Below, one piece after another: positions 9,433-18,258 of a stretch of DNA of 64,000 nucleotides (position 1 is the stretch's first letter; every line of letters begins with the position of its first letter). The translations under genes and the position numbers were made by a program. Below the pieces are notes generated by a model. The model saw only the letters and a program-made list of their open reading frames with translations. It had not been told where the DNA came from and ran no database searches. The stretch is from Psychrobacter sp. TAE2020 (lineage in GTDB: Bacteria; Pseudomonadota; Gammaproteobacteria; Pseudomonadales; Moraxellaceae): NCBI RefSeq assembly GCF_018919485.1, contig NZ_JAHLMU010000001.1, positions 2,025,017-2,089,016 on the forward strand, in the 5' to 3' direction.

Positions 9433-9886
9433 TAGTTATGGTGCTAGCTGTAGATTAATAGTAATAACTAAGCATTTATGAATGAGCGCTTGTAAATAAG
9501 TGCTTATTCATAATGTTTATCTCTAAACCCCTATTAAAAACAACTATCTATCGATAAGCATCTACATTGGGACTCGCTAGCGAATACTTTTGCTTAGCGA
9601 GTATTTTTGCTTAGCTAAATTAGATTACGCAGCAAGATGAAGCGGCAATAGAGGCAACAAAAACAACACAGAAACTGCAATGGTATTTGTTACCTTATAA
9701 TTATTTATTATTATCTAAAATACTTATATAAAAACCTGTGTTGTTGATCTACTTGGTAACTATAAAGTTATATGAATTTGAGCGATTTTAACCCGATATA
9801 GTGATGTTGATTACTAGGGTTATGCGCTGACGCTTAGATAATAATTATTAAGCGTGTACTGCTAATTACCTACTATTGGTGTGATA
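9433..9886. other. Intergenic region with nested hairpins
   Basis: About 450 bases. 9471-9513 can form two competing hairpins: 9471-9480 with 9496-9505, or 9477-9488 with 9502-9513. A terminator-like hairpin at 9572-9608 follows. The remainder to 9886 is AT-rich and I see no gene or clear promoter in it. Confidence 0.45.
9572..9608 (+). terminator. Terminator-like hairpin downstream of dsbB
   Basis: ACTCGCTA (9572-9579) pairs with TAGCGAGT (9595-9602), followed by ATTTTT. It shares the word TTTGCTTAGCGAGTA with the erpA terminator at 6948. Confidence 0.65.
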
Positions 9887-10510
9887 ATGAAACATTATTA
9901 TTGTTCTCAAAGAGCTGCTACTAGGCTTGTCCCTATTAATAAGAGCTTTAGTCGTCTAGTGTTGTCTCTATCTTTTTGTATGGTTCTGTTTGGCTGCGAT
10001 AGTCAATCAGCCTATACGGCTACTGCAGAAGATAAAATGGCTATTGAGACCAATCAGGAAGTCACTACAGAAATAGCCGCTCAAACCCCTACACCCACTG
10101 TCCAAAATGATGACCACGAAGGTACTTCGCTTATAGATGCGGCTAGCAATGATAGAAAACCTGTAAAAAGAAGTTCGCCGATGATCGCAGAAAAACGCGC
10201 TGATAGTGCACTGCAAGCCGTTTTAATCGGTGATTACATGGGGATGTTATCTTGTAGAAATTGCGAAGGGATTAGTTTAACTCTTAATCTGCGTGCAGAT
10301 GGGACTATGCAAAAAACTAGCTTTTATAGTAGCCCTCAAGAGATCCGGCCACCTTTGGTTGAGTCTGGTATCTATCGTCAAGATGATGATGTGATTACTA
10401 TCGTCTATGATGAAGAGAACCTCGAGACTTATGTTATTCAAGATAACCATCTAGTGCTATTGGATGCTGATAAACAACCTGATAGTGATTACACCTTATC
10501 GCGTAAATAA
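9887..10510 (+). CDS. NlpE-like lipoprotein
   Basis: Predicted outer-membrane lipoprotein of 207 residues. A hydrophobic signal ends in the lipobox VLFGC followed by DSQ. A low-complexity, Thr/Glu-rich linker follows, then a C-terminal domain with GDYMGMLSCRNCEGISLTL and DGTM, the hallmark of the NlpE N-terminal domain. In E. coli NlpE reports surface contact and lipoprotein-trafficking faults to the Cpx system. The CxxC-like pair (SCRNC) is kept, but the second NlpE domain is missing. The signal peptide has an unusually long N-region. The ATG at 9887 is preferred over GTG at 9881. Confidence 0.75.
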   Translation: MKHYYCSQRAATRLVPINKSFSRLVLSLSFCMVLFGCDSQSAYTATAEDKMAIETNQEVTTEIAAQTPTPTVQNDDHEGTSLIDAASNDRKPVKRSSPMIAEKRADSALQAVLIGDYMGMLSCRNCEGISLTLNLRADGTMQKTSFYSSPQEIRPPLVESGIYRQDDDVITIVYDEENLETYVIQDNHLVLLDADKQPDSDYTLSRK

Positions 10511-10571
10511 TAAGCCGCATTAAGCACTCGCTAGTTAGTACCTTTATTTAGGGTATATTTTATAATAATTT

Positions 10572-10656
10572 TTTTCTGGTTTTGCTGATAGGGTTCAAAA
10601 AAAATTCTACCCTCCTTAACGCCTTACTAACACTTCGTTACTAGGCGTTTTTTATT
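10572..10656 (+). ncRNA. Candidate small RNA with promoter and terminator
   Basis: TATAAT at 10561-10566 would start a transcript near 10572. The transcript would hold a hairpin AGGGT (10590-10594) with ACCCT (10609-10613) and end at the intrinsic terminator at 10618-10654. There is no reading frame in it. The alternative is simply the distal terminator of the NlpE-like gene. Confidence 0.3.
10618..10654 (+). terminator. Intrinsic terminator upstream of mpl
   Basis: AACGCCT (10618-10624) pairs with AGGCGTT (10643-10649), followed by a T run. It lies about 110 bases after the NlpE-like stop. Confidence 0.7.
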
Positions 10657-10697
10657 GGCTAGCTATTAGAGAGGTTATTAATGAGTTACAATAACTA

Positions 10698-10752
10698 GGC
10701 GGTGTTGCAGTCTCGACCAAAGCAGTGTGTACTAGTGACCATTCAACACGCC
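10698..10752 (+). repeat. GGCGGTGTTG / CAACACGCC inverted-repeat element, copy 2
   Basis: The same terminal sequences as the 5936-6256 element bound only 55 bases here. ACTAGGCGGTGTTG at the left end is identical in both copies. It sits 78 bases before the mpl start, so it could be a leader hairpin or an internally deleted MITE. Confidence 0.4.
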
Positions 10753-10830
10753 GCAAAATATTTTATCGTACTACAATCTCATGGTTATACCCTTATCCCA
10801 TACATCCATTTTATCTAGCGCGGTACATCA

Positions 10831-12420
10831 ATGCATATTCATATTCTTGGTATTTGTGGCACTTTTATGGGGTCATTGGCCCTACTGGCACGTGGCCTTG
10901 GTCATACCGTAACTGGCTCAGATGCCAATGTCTATCCTCCTATGTCTACCCAGCTTGAGTGTGCTGGTGTGGTGATCAAAGAAGGCTACTTGGTGCAACA
11001 TTTGCAACCAGCGCCAGACTTAGTGGTAGTTGGTAATGCAATGAAACGCGGCATGGATGTGATTGAGTATATGTTAGATAAAGGTCTGCGCTATACCTCA
11101 GGCCCACAGTTTTTATCTGAGCAAGTATTACAGTCGCGTCATGTGATAGCCGTCGCTGGGACTCACGGTAAGACCACAACGACGACGATGCTAGCGTGGA
11201 TACTACATTATGCAGGTATAGATGCTGGGTTCTTGATCGGTGGCGTGCCTTTAGTCAATACTACTGATGAGCATTTACAACAAGTCTTCGCTCATAGTAG
11301 CTACTTAGGCGCAGAGTCTTTAGAAACTGCTGATACTCAGTCAGCGCTTGACGGCTACTTTGTCATTGAAGCTGATGAATATGATTGTGCGTTCTTTGAT
11401 AAGCGTTCCAAGTTCGTCCATTATCGTCCACGTACGGTTATCTTAAACAACCTAGAATTTGATCATGCTGATATTTTCGCTGATTTAAATGCTATTCAAA
11501 CCCAGTTCCATCATATGCTACGTATGATTCCTAGTACTGGCAGGATCATCATGCCAGCGCAGACGGCTAGTTTAGAAGAGACTTTAGCTAAAGGTGTTTG
11601 GACTCCTGTTTGGCGTACTGCGATAACCGATCAACAGGCCAGCGCTAATCAGTATAAACAAGGTCAAAACCTTGAAGAGGCTGAAAATATCGATTGGCAA
11701 GCTGAATTAATTAATGAAGATGGCAGTCAATTTAAAGTTAGCTTTGCGCAAAATGGCAATAACAGTAATCGCTCTGCTACTAGTAGCAGTGCTGAATTAT
11801 CAGCTAGCGTCGATTGGTCAATGAGTGGCATCCATAATGTTAATAATGCTTTAGTAGCGATAGCCGCCGCTTATAATGTCGGTGTTGATATCGCTACTGC
11901 TTGCGCCGCCTTGTCTGCTTTTGCTGGTATCAAGCGTCGTATGGAGCTGATTGGTGAAGTTAACGATATTTTAGTGTTCGATGATTTCGCCCATCACCCA
12001 ACAGCTATTAATACTACTTTAGATGGTGCCAAAAAGAAGCTGATTGGCAGACGAGTTTGGGCCATCATTGAGCCCCGTAGCAATACTATGAAAATGGGCA
12101 TTCACCAAGATAGCCTAGCACAGTCAGCAGTGCTTGCAGATCACACTTTATGGTATGAACCTGCTGGTCTTGAATGGGGGCTTAGAGAGGTTATCGAGCA
12201 AGCTAACTTAAATACTGCTGCTAATAATGTCGATGAAAGTATCAGTGAAAACACAGATAGTCGTCAACCTAAGCAACAGGTCTTAAGCAGCGTAGAAGCC
12301 ATTATTGAGTACATTTGCACTCATGCTCGAGCAAATGATGCTATCGTCATTATGTCGAACGGTGGTTTTGAAGGGATTCATCAGCGTCTATTAACAGCAT
12401 TACAGTCACCATCTGCCTAA
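10831..12420 (+). CDS. mpl: UDP-MurNAc:L-Ala-gamma-D-Glu-meso-DAP ligase
   Basis: Mpl re-attaches the tripeptide L-Ala-gamma-D-Glu-meso-diaminopimelate, recovered from old peptidoglycan, to UDP-N-acetylmuramate in the cytosol. It belongs to the Mur ligase family. The N-terminal Rossmann start MHIHILGICGTFMG, the ATP loop AVAGTHGKTTTTT, the metal-site region EADEYDCAFFDKRSKF and the third-domain segment FDDFAHHPTAI are all present. At 529 residues it is longer than the roughly 460 of E. coli, with inserts near 265-330 and 450-490. Upstream lies the 55-base inverted-repeat element. A terminator follows at 12519. Confidence 0.93.
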   Translation: MHIHILGICGTFMGSLALLARGLGHTVTGSDANVYPPMSTQLECAGVVIKEGYLVQHLQPAPDLVVVGNAMKRGMDVIEYMLDKGLRYTSGPQFLSEQVLQSRHVIAVAGTHGKTTTTTMLAWILHYAGIDAGFLIGGVPLVNTTDEHLQQVFAHSSYLGAESLETADTQSALDGYFVIEADEYDCAFFDKRSKFVHYRPRTVILNNLEFDHADIFADLNAIQTQFHHMLRMIPSTGRIIMPAQTASLEETLAKGVWTPVWRTAITDQQASANQYKQGQNLEEAENIDWQAELINEDGSQFKVSFAQNGNNSNRSATSSSAELSASVDWSMSGIHNVNNALVAIAAAYNVGVDIATACAALSAFAGIKRRMELIGEVNDILVFDDFAHHPTAINTTLDGAKKKLIGRRVWAIIEPRSNTMKMGIHQDSLAQSAVLADHTLWYEPAGLEWGLREVIEQANLNTAANNVDESISENTDSRQPKQQVLSSVEAIIEYICTHARANDAIVIMSNGGFEGIHQRLLTALQSPSA

Positions 12421-12850
12421 ACTAAATGGCTTGAGACTTACTGGTTAAAGATTAGCCGCTAATTTCTTATAGAATTGCTGCTGAAATAGCAGTAGCGGTA
12501 AATAATTAGTCACTACAGACAGCGTCATTCTTTTATAAGGATGGCGCTGTTTTGCGATTGGCTTATGATACTAGCGCTCACTTACAGCAAATTAGAATCA
12601 TTATCTCTATTAACCTTTTTACTGCTTCTGTTACTCACCATTTACTTACTTTACTTGCAAAATAGCAAATACTTAGTTTTTCTCACATAGCCCCTACACA
12701 GGTAACATTTTGCGCTTACTATTGATCTTGCCGAGTGTTTACAATAGCTTTATCAAATTTAGAAGTTTAGTTTCAAAGTAATACACACTAAAAGTAATAG
12801 AAAAGTAATAGAATTTTTAGTTAATAATATTAAATATTAGGAGAATAACA
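12421..12850. other. Intergenic region between mpl and the GlsB-type gene
   Basis: The mpl terminator lies at 12519-12553. A 49-codon hydrophobic frame (12541-12690) overlaps it but has poor translation signals. The rest is AT-rich leader for the next gene, with no promoter I can assign. Confidence 0.45.
12519..12553 (+). terminator. Terminator after mpl
   Basis: ACAGCGTCAT (12519-12528) pairs with ATGGCGCTGT (12541-12550), one G-U pair, followed by TTT. Confidence 0.75.
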
Positions 12851-13105
12851 ATGAGCTTTATTTGGATGATTATTGTAGGGTTAGTTGCCGGTCTATTAGC
12901 ACGTGCCATCAAACCGGGTAACGATGCTATGGGTTGGATTATGACCATCATTTTAGGTATCGTTGGTGCAATGCTAGGTGGTTTTGTTGCCGGACTTATC
13001 GGTATCAATGCTGATGGTGGCTTTACAGGTCTGATCTTCTCAGTGATCGGTGCAATTCTATTGTTATTCTTGTATGAGATGATTATGAACAGACGCCGTA
13101 TATAA
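12851..13105 (+). CDS. GlsB/YeaQ/YmgE-family small membrane protein
   Basis: Small inner-membrane protein of 84 residues of the transglycosylase-associated (GlsB, YeaQ, YmgE) family. Members are general stress-induced. Their biochemical role is not settled. Three glycine-rich membrane segments are visible, with the family's GLVAGLLARAIKPG start, then GWIMTIILGIVGAMLGG and a final hydrophobic helix ending in NRRRI. The ribosome site AGGAGAATAACA precedes the ATG. A strong terminator follows at 13210, so the gene is monocistronic. Confidence 0.9.
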   Translation: MSFIWMIIVGLVAGLLARAIKPGNDAMGWIMTIILGIVGAMLGGFVAGLIGINADGGFTGLIFSVIGAILLLFLYEMIMNRRRI

Positions 13106-13209
13106 TTGGCTGCTGTTGTACTAGTTTTGACTAAGATATACCATTGATTAAAAATATTAAGCTCTCAGTAGTTAGTCTAATATTTCTCTTAAATAGTTAT
13201 TCGTTTATT

Positions 13210-13241
13210 AAAAGGACCTTATCTCTATAAGGTCCTTTTTG
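13210..13241 (+). terminator. Terminator after the GlsB-type gene
   Basis: AAAAGGACCTTAT (13210-13222) and ATAAGGTCCTTTT (13227-13239) pair around a 4-base loop, followed by T. Confidence 0.9.
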
Positions 13242-13391
13242 CTTTTAGCTACTCGTGTTAGCTACTTAGACCTATATCATGAGTTACTGATAGCGGCTGT
13301 TGATAAATATTACTTTTGTCCCCATTTACTTTATAATAAACCGCCTGTTTTATTAGTATTCCCGTCTGTCTGTATTTTTGAGGTGAGCCGT

Positions 13392-13934
13392 ATGGCATTA
13401 CTCCCGATCTTAAACTATCCTGACCCACGCCTACGCACTCTTGCTAAGCCGGTCAAAGAAGTCAATGATAAAATAAAAACTTTAATCACTGATATGATTG
13501 AAACTATGTATGACGCTGAAGGCATTGGGCTTGCAGCATCGCAAGTTGATCAGCATATTCAACTAATCGTCATGGATTTGTCTGAAAACAAAGACACTCC
13601 AATGGTGTTTATTAATCCAAAAGTGACCCCTTTAGTAGAAGAAAAGCAGCCATACGAAGAAGGCTGCCTATCTGTACCTGATGTCTACGATAAGGTTGAG
13701 CGTCCTATTAAAGTACGTATTGAAGCTTTAGATGAAAATGGTCAAGCTCTAGATATAGAAGCTGAAGGCCTGTTAGCAGTTTGCATTCAACATGAAATGG
13801 ATCACCTGAATGGGGTTATCTTTGTTGATTACTTGTCTAATCTTAAACAGAATCGTGCCCGTGACAAAGTGCGTAAAGTACTTAAGATACGTGAAAAGCA
13901 GTTAGAAAATCAGGCACAGCCTAGCAATGTCTGA
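13392..13934 (+). CDS. def: Peptide deformylase
   Basis: Cytosolic metalloenzyme that removes the formyl group from nascent N-terminal formyl-methionine. All three motifs are present: [17 protein letters not shown] and QHEMDHLNG, supplying Cys and two His metal ligands and the catalytic Glu. The product is 180 residues, normal for the family. The start at 13392 was chosen because [15 protein letters not shown] is the family N-terminus and GAGGTGAGCC precedes it; the open frame extends 51 codons further upstream without homology. It is not next to fmt, unlike E. coli. Confidence 0.95.
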   Translation: MALLPILNYPDPRLRTLAKPVKEVNDKIKTLITDMIETMYDAEGIGLAASQVDQHIQLIVMDLSENKDTPMVFINPKVTPLVEEKQPYEEGCLSVPDVYDKVERPIKVRIEALDENGQALDIEAEGLLAVCIQHEMDHLNGVIFVDYLSNLKQNRARDKVRKVLKIREKQLENQAQPSNV

Positions 13935-14119
13935 TGATCTCTAAGATTATTTATCTTTAATAATATTAGCGTTTGTTTCTGATCATGGTTCTAGGAGCTG
14001 TTTTTAGGGCTTACATCTAGTGCTTGCTGCGGCTTAGGGTTGTCAAAAAATAGCATTGGCCAGCCACGCACTTCATTGACTATCTGCGTAATTTCATCTT
14101 TTATTAAAGGTCTTGCTAC

Positions 14120-15295
14120 ATGATCAAAATTGACCGATATTTTGACCCTGCCAGTTGGCAAAAATTCACTAAAGCTGCTGAAGGCCGTGAAACCCCATTT
14201 TTGGTGGTTGATTTGAGCCGTATCAAAACTAAATACAACGAGATGATTGGGCTATTTCCGCAAGCTAAGATTCATTATGCGATGAAAGCTAGCCCTGCGG
14301 TTGAAGTGATTAATCTACTCGCTGATTTAGGATCGAACTTTGACTGCGCCTCTGTTTATGAGCTGGATCGGGTACTTAATTGTGATGTTGATGCCAGCCG
14401 AATTTCCTACGGCAACACTATCAAAAAAGCTAAAGATGTCAAATACTCCTATGAAAAAGGGGTACGCTTGTATGCCACTGACTCTGAGGCTGATCTAAAA
14501 AACATCGCTGAACACGCTCCAGGTTCCAAGATATTCGTACGTATTCTAGTGCAAGGTTCAGATACTGCTGAATGGCCACTATCACGTAAATTCGGCTGTC
14601 ACCCTGATATGGCGATTGATTTACTGATTCAAGCACGCGATCTTGGTTTAGTACCTTATGGTATTTCGTTCCATGTCGGCAGTCAGCAAAAAGACGTCGC
14701 CGCATGGGATGATGCGCTTGCTAAAGTTAAATATATGTTTGACTGGATGATCAACGAAGAAGGCATCAAGCTACAGATGATTAATCTGGGTGGCGGTTTT
14801 CCTGCTAACTATCTAAGTGAAGTTAATCCGATACAAGTTTATGCGCAAGAAGTAAAGCGCTATCTGACTGATGATTATAATGAGCAAGATATGCCAGAGA
14901 TCATTCTTGAGCCTGGTCGCTCATTGGTGGGTGGTTCAGGGGTATTAGTCAGTGATGTGATACTGATATCTCGCAAGTCGCATACCGATTTGGTGCGTTG
15001 GGTCTATACTGATGTCGGTCTGTTTCAAGGCTTGATTGAGACTTTAGGCGAAGCGATTAAATACCCGCTCTATACGCCTAAAATGGAAACTTCTACTAAT
15101 GCAGGCACTGTCGTATTAGCAGGTCCAACTTGTGATTCTGCTGATATTATGTATGAAGAAACTGGCTATCAATTGCCGCAAGAGCTGGAAATTGGCGATA
15201 AGATCTACTGGCTTACGACTGGTGCTTATACTAACTCTTATTCTTCTATTGAGTTTAATGGCTTTCCGCCATTAGAAGTAGTCTACGTTGATTAA
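14120..15295 (+). CDS. speC: Ornithine decarboxylase (fold-III, PLP)
   Basis: Alanine-racemase-fold (type III) PLP decarboxylase of 391 residues. It closely resembles the SpeC ornithine decarboxylase of Pseudomonas, which makes putrescine. The PLP lysine is in HYAMKASP. The glycine loop LGGGFPANY and EPGRSLVG bind the cofactor phosphate. GPTCDSADIM carries the active-site cysteine and aspartate from the partner subunit. Lysine decarboxylase activity is a possible alternative or second activity within this family. The gene stands alone, with a 185-base leader and a strong terminator. Confidence 0.88.
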   Translation: MIKIDRYFDPASWQKFTKAAEGRETPFLVVDLSRIKTKYNEMIGLFPQAKIHYAMKASPAVEVINLLADLGSNFDCASVYELDRVLNCDVDASRISYGNTIKKAKDVKYSYEKGVRLYATDSEADLKNIAEHAPGSKIFVRILVQGSDTAEWPLSRKFGCHPDMAIDLLIQARDLGLVPYGISFHVGSQQKDVAAWDDALAKVKYMFDWMINEEGIKLQMINLGGGFPANYLSEVNPIQVYAQEVKRYLTDDYNEQDMPEIILEPGRSLVGGSGVLVSDVILISRKSHTDLVRWVYTDVGLFQGLIETLGEAIKYPLYTPKMETSTNAGTVVLAGPTCDSADIMYEETGYQLPQELEIGDKIYWLTTGAYTNSYSSIEFNGFPPLEVVYVD

Positions 15296-15318
15296 TCCCT
15301 GATAAATCGTGATCAATA

Positions 15319-15357
15319 AAAAGCGCGGTGCTGTTCTTAATAGCATCGCGCTTTTTT
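15319..15357 (+). terminator. Terminator after speC
   Basis: AAGCGCGGTGCT and AGCATCGCGCTT pair around about nine bases and are followed by TTTTTT. It may also serve the convergent dapB. Confidence 0.88.
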
Positions 15358-15389
15358 ATTTGAAAAATTTAGCAGTATTAAGTCAAGCA

Positions 15390-16232
15390 TTAGTCATTAA
15401 GACCCAACACATCTTGCATGTTATATTGACCGGCTTTTTGTTGAACGATCCAAGTAGTAGCTCGAACAGCACCAGCAGCGAAGGTCATGCGTGCTCGTGC
15501 TCGGTGAGTGATTTCCACCACTTCGCCATCAGCGATAAACATCACCGTATGATCGCCGATGATTTCGCCACCACGGATAGCATGGATACCAATAGTTCCT
15601 GGTTTGCGTGCGCCTGTCTGCCCTTCTCGTCCATACACCGCCACTTCTTTTAAATCCTGACCACGTGCTTCAGCCACGGCTTCGGCCATCATATATGCTG
15701 TACCGGATGGCGCATCAATCTTATGCTTGTGATGGGCTTCGATGATTTCTACATCTGCGTTAGTACCAAACGCTTTAGCGGCTAATCCTAGTAGCTTTAG
15801 TGATAAGTTAACGCCAGTAGAGTAGTTACCAGCATAAACAATAGCGATATGCTTACTAGCCTCGGTCAATACTTGCTCTTGCTGCTCGTTAAAGCCAGTA
15901 GTACCAATCACCATAGCGACTTTATGCTCAGCACAAATCTGCATATTTTGCTCGGTAGCTTCCGGCAAGCTAAAATCAATCAATACGTCAATGTCATTAA
16001 TGACAGCGACTAAGTCATCGACAATTTTTACTTCAATGCGACCTATCGATGCCACTTCACCAGCATCAGCACCAACTAGACTTGAGCCTTGGCGCTCTAT
16101 AGCAGCGCTAAGAGCAGTCTGCGGATTGTCTTGTACTGCTTCAATCAACATGCGACCCATACGGCCACCGGCTCCGATGACACCGATATTTATAAGCTCT
16201 CCAGCCATTCTTTTATTTAATTTTTTACTCAT
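15390..16232 (-). CDS. dapB: 4-hydroxy-tetrahydrodipicolinate reductase
   Basis: Second step of the diaminopimelate/lysine pathway, reducing hydroxy-tetrahydrodipicolinate with NAD(P)H in the cytosol. The N-terminal Rossmann motif [12 protein letters not shown], the central GTTGF, the catalytic [15 protein letters not shown] and the C-terminal [14 protein letters not shown] are all present. The length of 280 is slightly above the usual 270 because of ten extra N-terminal residues. The chosen ATG has AAGGGA six bases before it. It is the first gene downstream of dnaJ on the same strand, but a terminator separates them. Confidence 0.95.
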   Translation of the reverse strand: MSKKLNKRMAGELINIGVIGAGGRMGRMLIEAVQDNPQTALSAAIERQGSSLVGADAGEVASIGRIEVKIVDDLVAVINDIDVLIDFSLPEATEQNMQICAEHKVAMVIGTTGFNEQQEQVLTEASKHIAIVYAGNYSTGVNLSLKLLGLAAKAFGTNADVEIIEAHHKHKIDAPSGTAYMMAEAVAEARGQDLKEVAVYGREGQTGARKPGTIGIHAIRGGEIIGDHTVMFIADGEVVEITHRARARMTFAAGAVRATTWIVQQKAGQYNMQDVLGLND

Positions 16233-16392
16233 TTTTATCCCTTAAATTCTAATTTTGGAAGATAATTATTGTTGATAATATTTTTTAATATCATAGCATG
16301 AATTGATTTTACTGCCTTTAGCAAAAATGCTTAATAGAAGGACGTGGCTTATAAGCCTATCAGTGGTTTGTTTTTATCTCAGTGAAAACAAA

Positions 16393-16426
16393 AAGCCCCA
16401 TAGTTTCACGTGAAACTACGAGGCTT
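16393..16426 (-). terminator. dnaJ terminator that contains a parS site
   Basis: On the minus strand AAGCCTCGTAGTTTCAC pairs with GTGAAACTATGGGGCTT over 17 base pairs (two G-U), followed by TTTTTGTTTT. The middle of the stem is the parS palindrome at 16402-16417. Confidence 0.85.
16402..16417. other. parS site inside the dnaJ terminator
   Basis: AGTTTCACGTGAAACT is a perfect palindrome that differs from the parS consensus only at the two outermost bases. Confidence 0.8.
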
Positions 16427-16454
16427 AAGATAAGAGTTTTTTGCAGTCTGCTGG

Positions 16455-17591
16455 CTAGTCGAACAAGTCACCAATCTTTTTAAAGAAAGACTTCTTGTGC
16501 GGTGACTGCTTATGATGGCTATCGCCATCTAAAGTATCTTGGAACTGACGCAGTAAATCTTTTTGCTCACGATTTAGATTAACTGGGGTCTCGATGATTA
16601 CTCGGCAGATCAAATCGCCTTTCATAGTGGTACGCACTGGCGTTACGCCTTTGCCACGGACACGTAGCAGTTTGCCACTTTGAGTACCTTCAGCGATTTT
16701 GATATTTACTTTGCCATCTAAAGTCGGAATTTCGACTTCTTTACCTAGGGCTGCATCAGTTATACTGACTGGCACATCCATATATAGATCAGCGCCTTGA
16801 CGAGTGAAGACATTGTGTGGCTTAACACGTACTTCAACGTATAGATCACCGTTTTGTACCCCTGCGCCGCCTGCTTCGCCTTCGCCTGCTAGACGGACGC
16901 GGTCGCCATCATCTACGCCTGCTGGAATAGAGACTTCTAAATTGCGAGACTTGTCTTTAACACCATTACCATGACAGTCCGAGCATGGGTTTTTTATCTG
17001 TTTACCAGAGCCACCACACTGAGGACAAGCTTGCTGTACCGCAAAAAAGCCCTGTTGCATACGTACTTGACCTTGGCCATGGCAAGTTTGGCAAGTGACT
17101 ACGTCTGAGGCATTTTTAGCGCCTTTACCATCACAAGTGCCACAAGGCGCTGGAGCAGTAAAGCTAACTTCTTTTTTGCAGCCACGTACGGCTTCTTCAA
17201 GAGTCAACTCAAGCACATAACGCAAGTCCGAACCTCGGCGCGCACGACTACCGCCGCCGCCACGAGATTGGCCAAAGATATCGCCAAAGTTACCAAAGAT
17301 ATCGCCAAAGATGTCTTGGAAGTTGCCGGCACCTGCACCGCCGAATCCGCCACCACCCATGCCATTTTCAAAGGCAGCATGACCCATACGATCATACGCT
17401 GAGCGCTTATCACTGTCACTGAGGACTTCATAAGCCATTGAGGCTTCTTTAAATTTTTCTTCAGAATCAGGATCATCAGAGTTGCGATCTGGATGATATT
17501 TCATCGCCAGTTTACGATAAGAGCGTTTGATCTCTTTACTGTCTGCAGTCTTGCTGACGCCTAATACCTCATAAAAATCACGCTTACTCAT
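16455..17591 (-). CDS. dnaJ: Chaperone protein DnaJ
   Basis: Class A Hsp40 (378 residues), co-chaperone of DnaK. The J domain occupies residues 1-70 with HPD at 33-35. A Gly/Phe-rich linker runs to about 135. Four zinc-finger repeats follow: [24 protein letters not shown] and CSDCHGNG. Two beta-sandwich substrate domains end the protein. The start at 17591 has AGGAG seven bases upstream; 19 more in-frame residues lack homology. dnaK and grpE are not adjacent here. A parS variant lies about 105 bases before the start. Confidence 0.96.
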   Translation of the reverse strand: MSKRDFYEVLGVSKTADSKEIKRSYRKLAMKYHPDRNSDDPDSEEKFKEASMAYEVLSDSDKRSAYDRMGHAAFENGMGGGGFGGAGAGNFQDIFGDIFGNFGDIFGQSRGGGGSRARRGSDLRYVLELTLEEAVRGCKKEVSFTAPAPCGTCDGKGAKNASDVVTCQTCHGQGQVRMQQGFFAVQQACPQCGGSGKQIKNPCSDCHGNGVKDKSRNLEVSIPAGVDDGDRVRLAGEGEAGGAGVQNGDLYVEVRVKPHNVFTRQGADLYMDVPVSITDAALGKEVEIPTLDGKVNIKIAEGTQSGKLLRVRGKGVTPVRTTMKGDLICRVIIETPVNLNREQKDLLRQFQDTLDGDSHHKQSPHKKSFFKKIGDLFD

Positions 17592-17695
17592 GGGTTCTCC
17601 TCTTGTCATTATCGAGCCACCGACTGGCCTATTTATTGACCATAACATCAGTCATGTCATCAACTTCCCTATTTATATAGCACTATGCTCACTAA

Positions 17696-17711
17696 TGTTT
17701 CACATGAAACA
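17696..17711. other. parS variant upstream of dnaJ
   Basis: TGTTTCACATGAAACA, one base from consensus. The identical variant, in reverse orientation, occurs at 61129. Confidence 0.75.
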
Positions 17712-18104
17712 TAGTTATTAAGGCTCTAACTGCTGATGCTTTAATTACAGTATAGAATAGGGTTTGTTTTATGAGTGCTGATAGCTGATTGATGGGATAA
17801 TGATTAATCAAATCAATTAATAAAAGTTTGCGCTCTTAATGGAGATGCTGCACTGATTTATCAAGCGCTCGGCTGATGAATTTTTATATTAAACCGATAT
17901 AAACTCATTAGTAGCCATTGAAATCTGCCAAAAATTTACTAAAGATGGGCCTAAGTGAGCAAGGCATTATTAAATATCTTTACTATACTTGTGGATGTAG
18001 AAAATATCTTTGTTAGGCTACTGTTTTTATTTAGGCTTAACTATAGTATAGAAAAAATTTAAACTTAAAAATAATAGTTCCTGACAGTTATCCTGATAGT
18101 CAAC

Positions 18105-18233
18105 ATGATGGGCATCGTGATAATTAACATGACAGGCCTCTTTATAATTGCTAGCTCACCTCAGCTATTCGTAGCTGTAAACCCCCTAGTCGTGCTAATA
18201 TTTATCGCCCTATTGCTGCACAAAAAACTATAG
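18105..18233 (+). CDS. Possible 42-residue hydrophobic peptide
   Basis: A short open frame 25 bases upstream of the DUF2939 gene on the same strand. It begins MMGIVIIN and ends LLLHKKL. About 30 of 42 residues are hydrophobic and two lysines follow the second stretch, as in small membrane proteins. There is no good ribosome site, and chance is a real alternative. No family is recognised. Confidence 0.2.
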   Translation: MMGIVIINMTGLFIIASSPQLFVAVNPLVVLIFIALLLHKKL

Positions 18234-18258
18234 ACACCTGTATAAGAGAGCACTATTT

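Larger units (their letters stand above)
17592..18258. other. Intergenic region between dnaJ and the DUF2939 gene
   Basis: 667 bases between divergent genes. A parS variant lies at 17696. The minus-strand segment around 17745-17775 contains a TATACT that could be the dnaJ -10 box; no clear sigma-32 site was found. A 42-codon hydrophobic frame lies at 18105-18233. The rest shows nothing. Confidence 0.45.

Noticed and set aside
12541..12690. 49-codon hydrophobic frame after mpl
   Set aside because: Its ATG is inside the right arm of the mpl terminator and the AAGG is directly adjacent to the start, too close for a ribosome site.
15309..15653. 114-codon plus-strand frame over the dapB end
   Set aside because: It starts in the speC terminator and is antisense to well-conserved dapB; a shadow.
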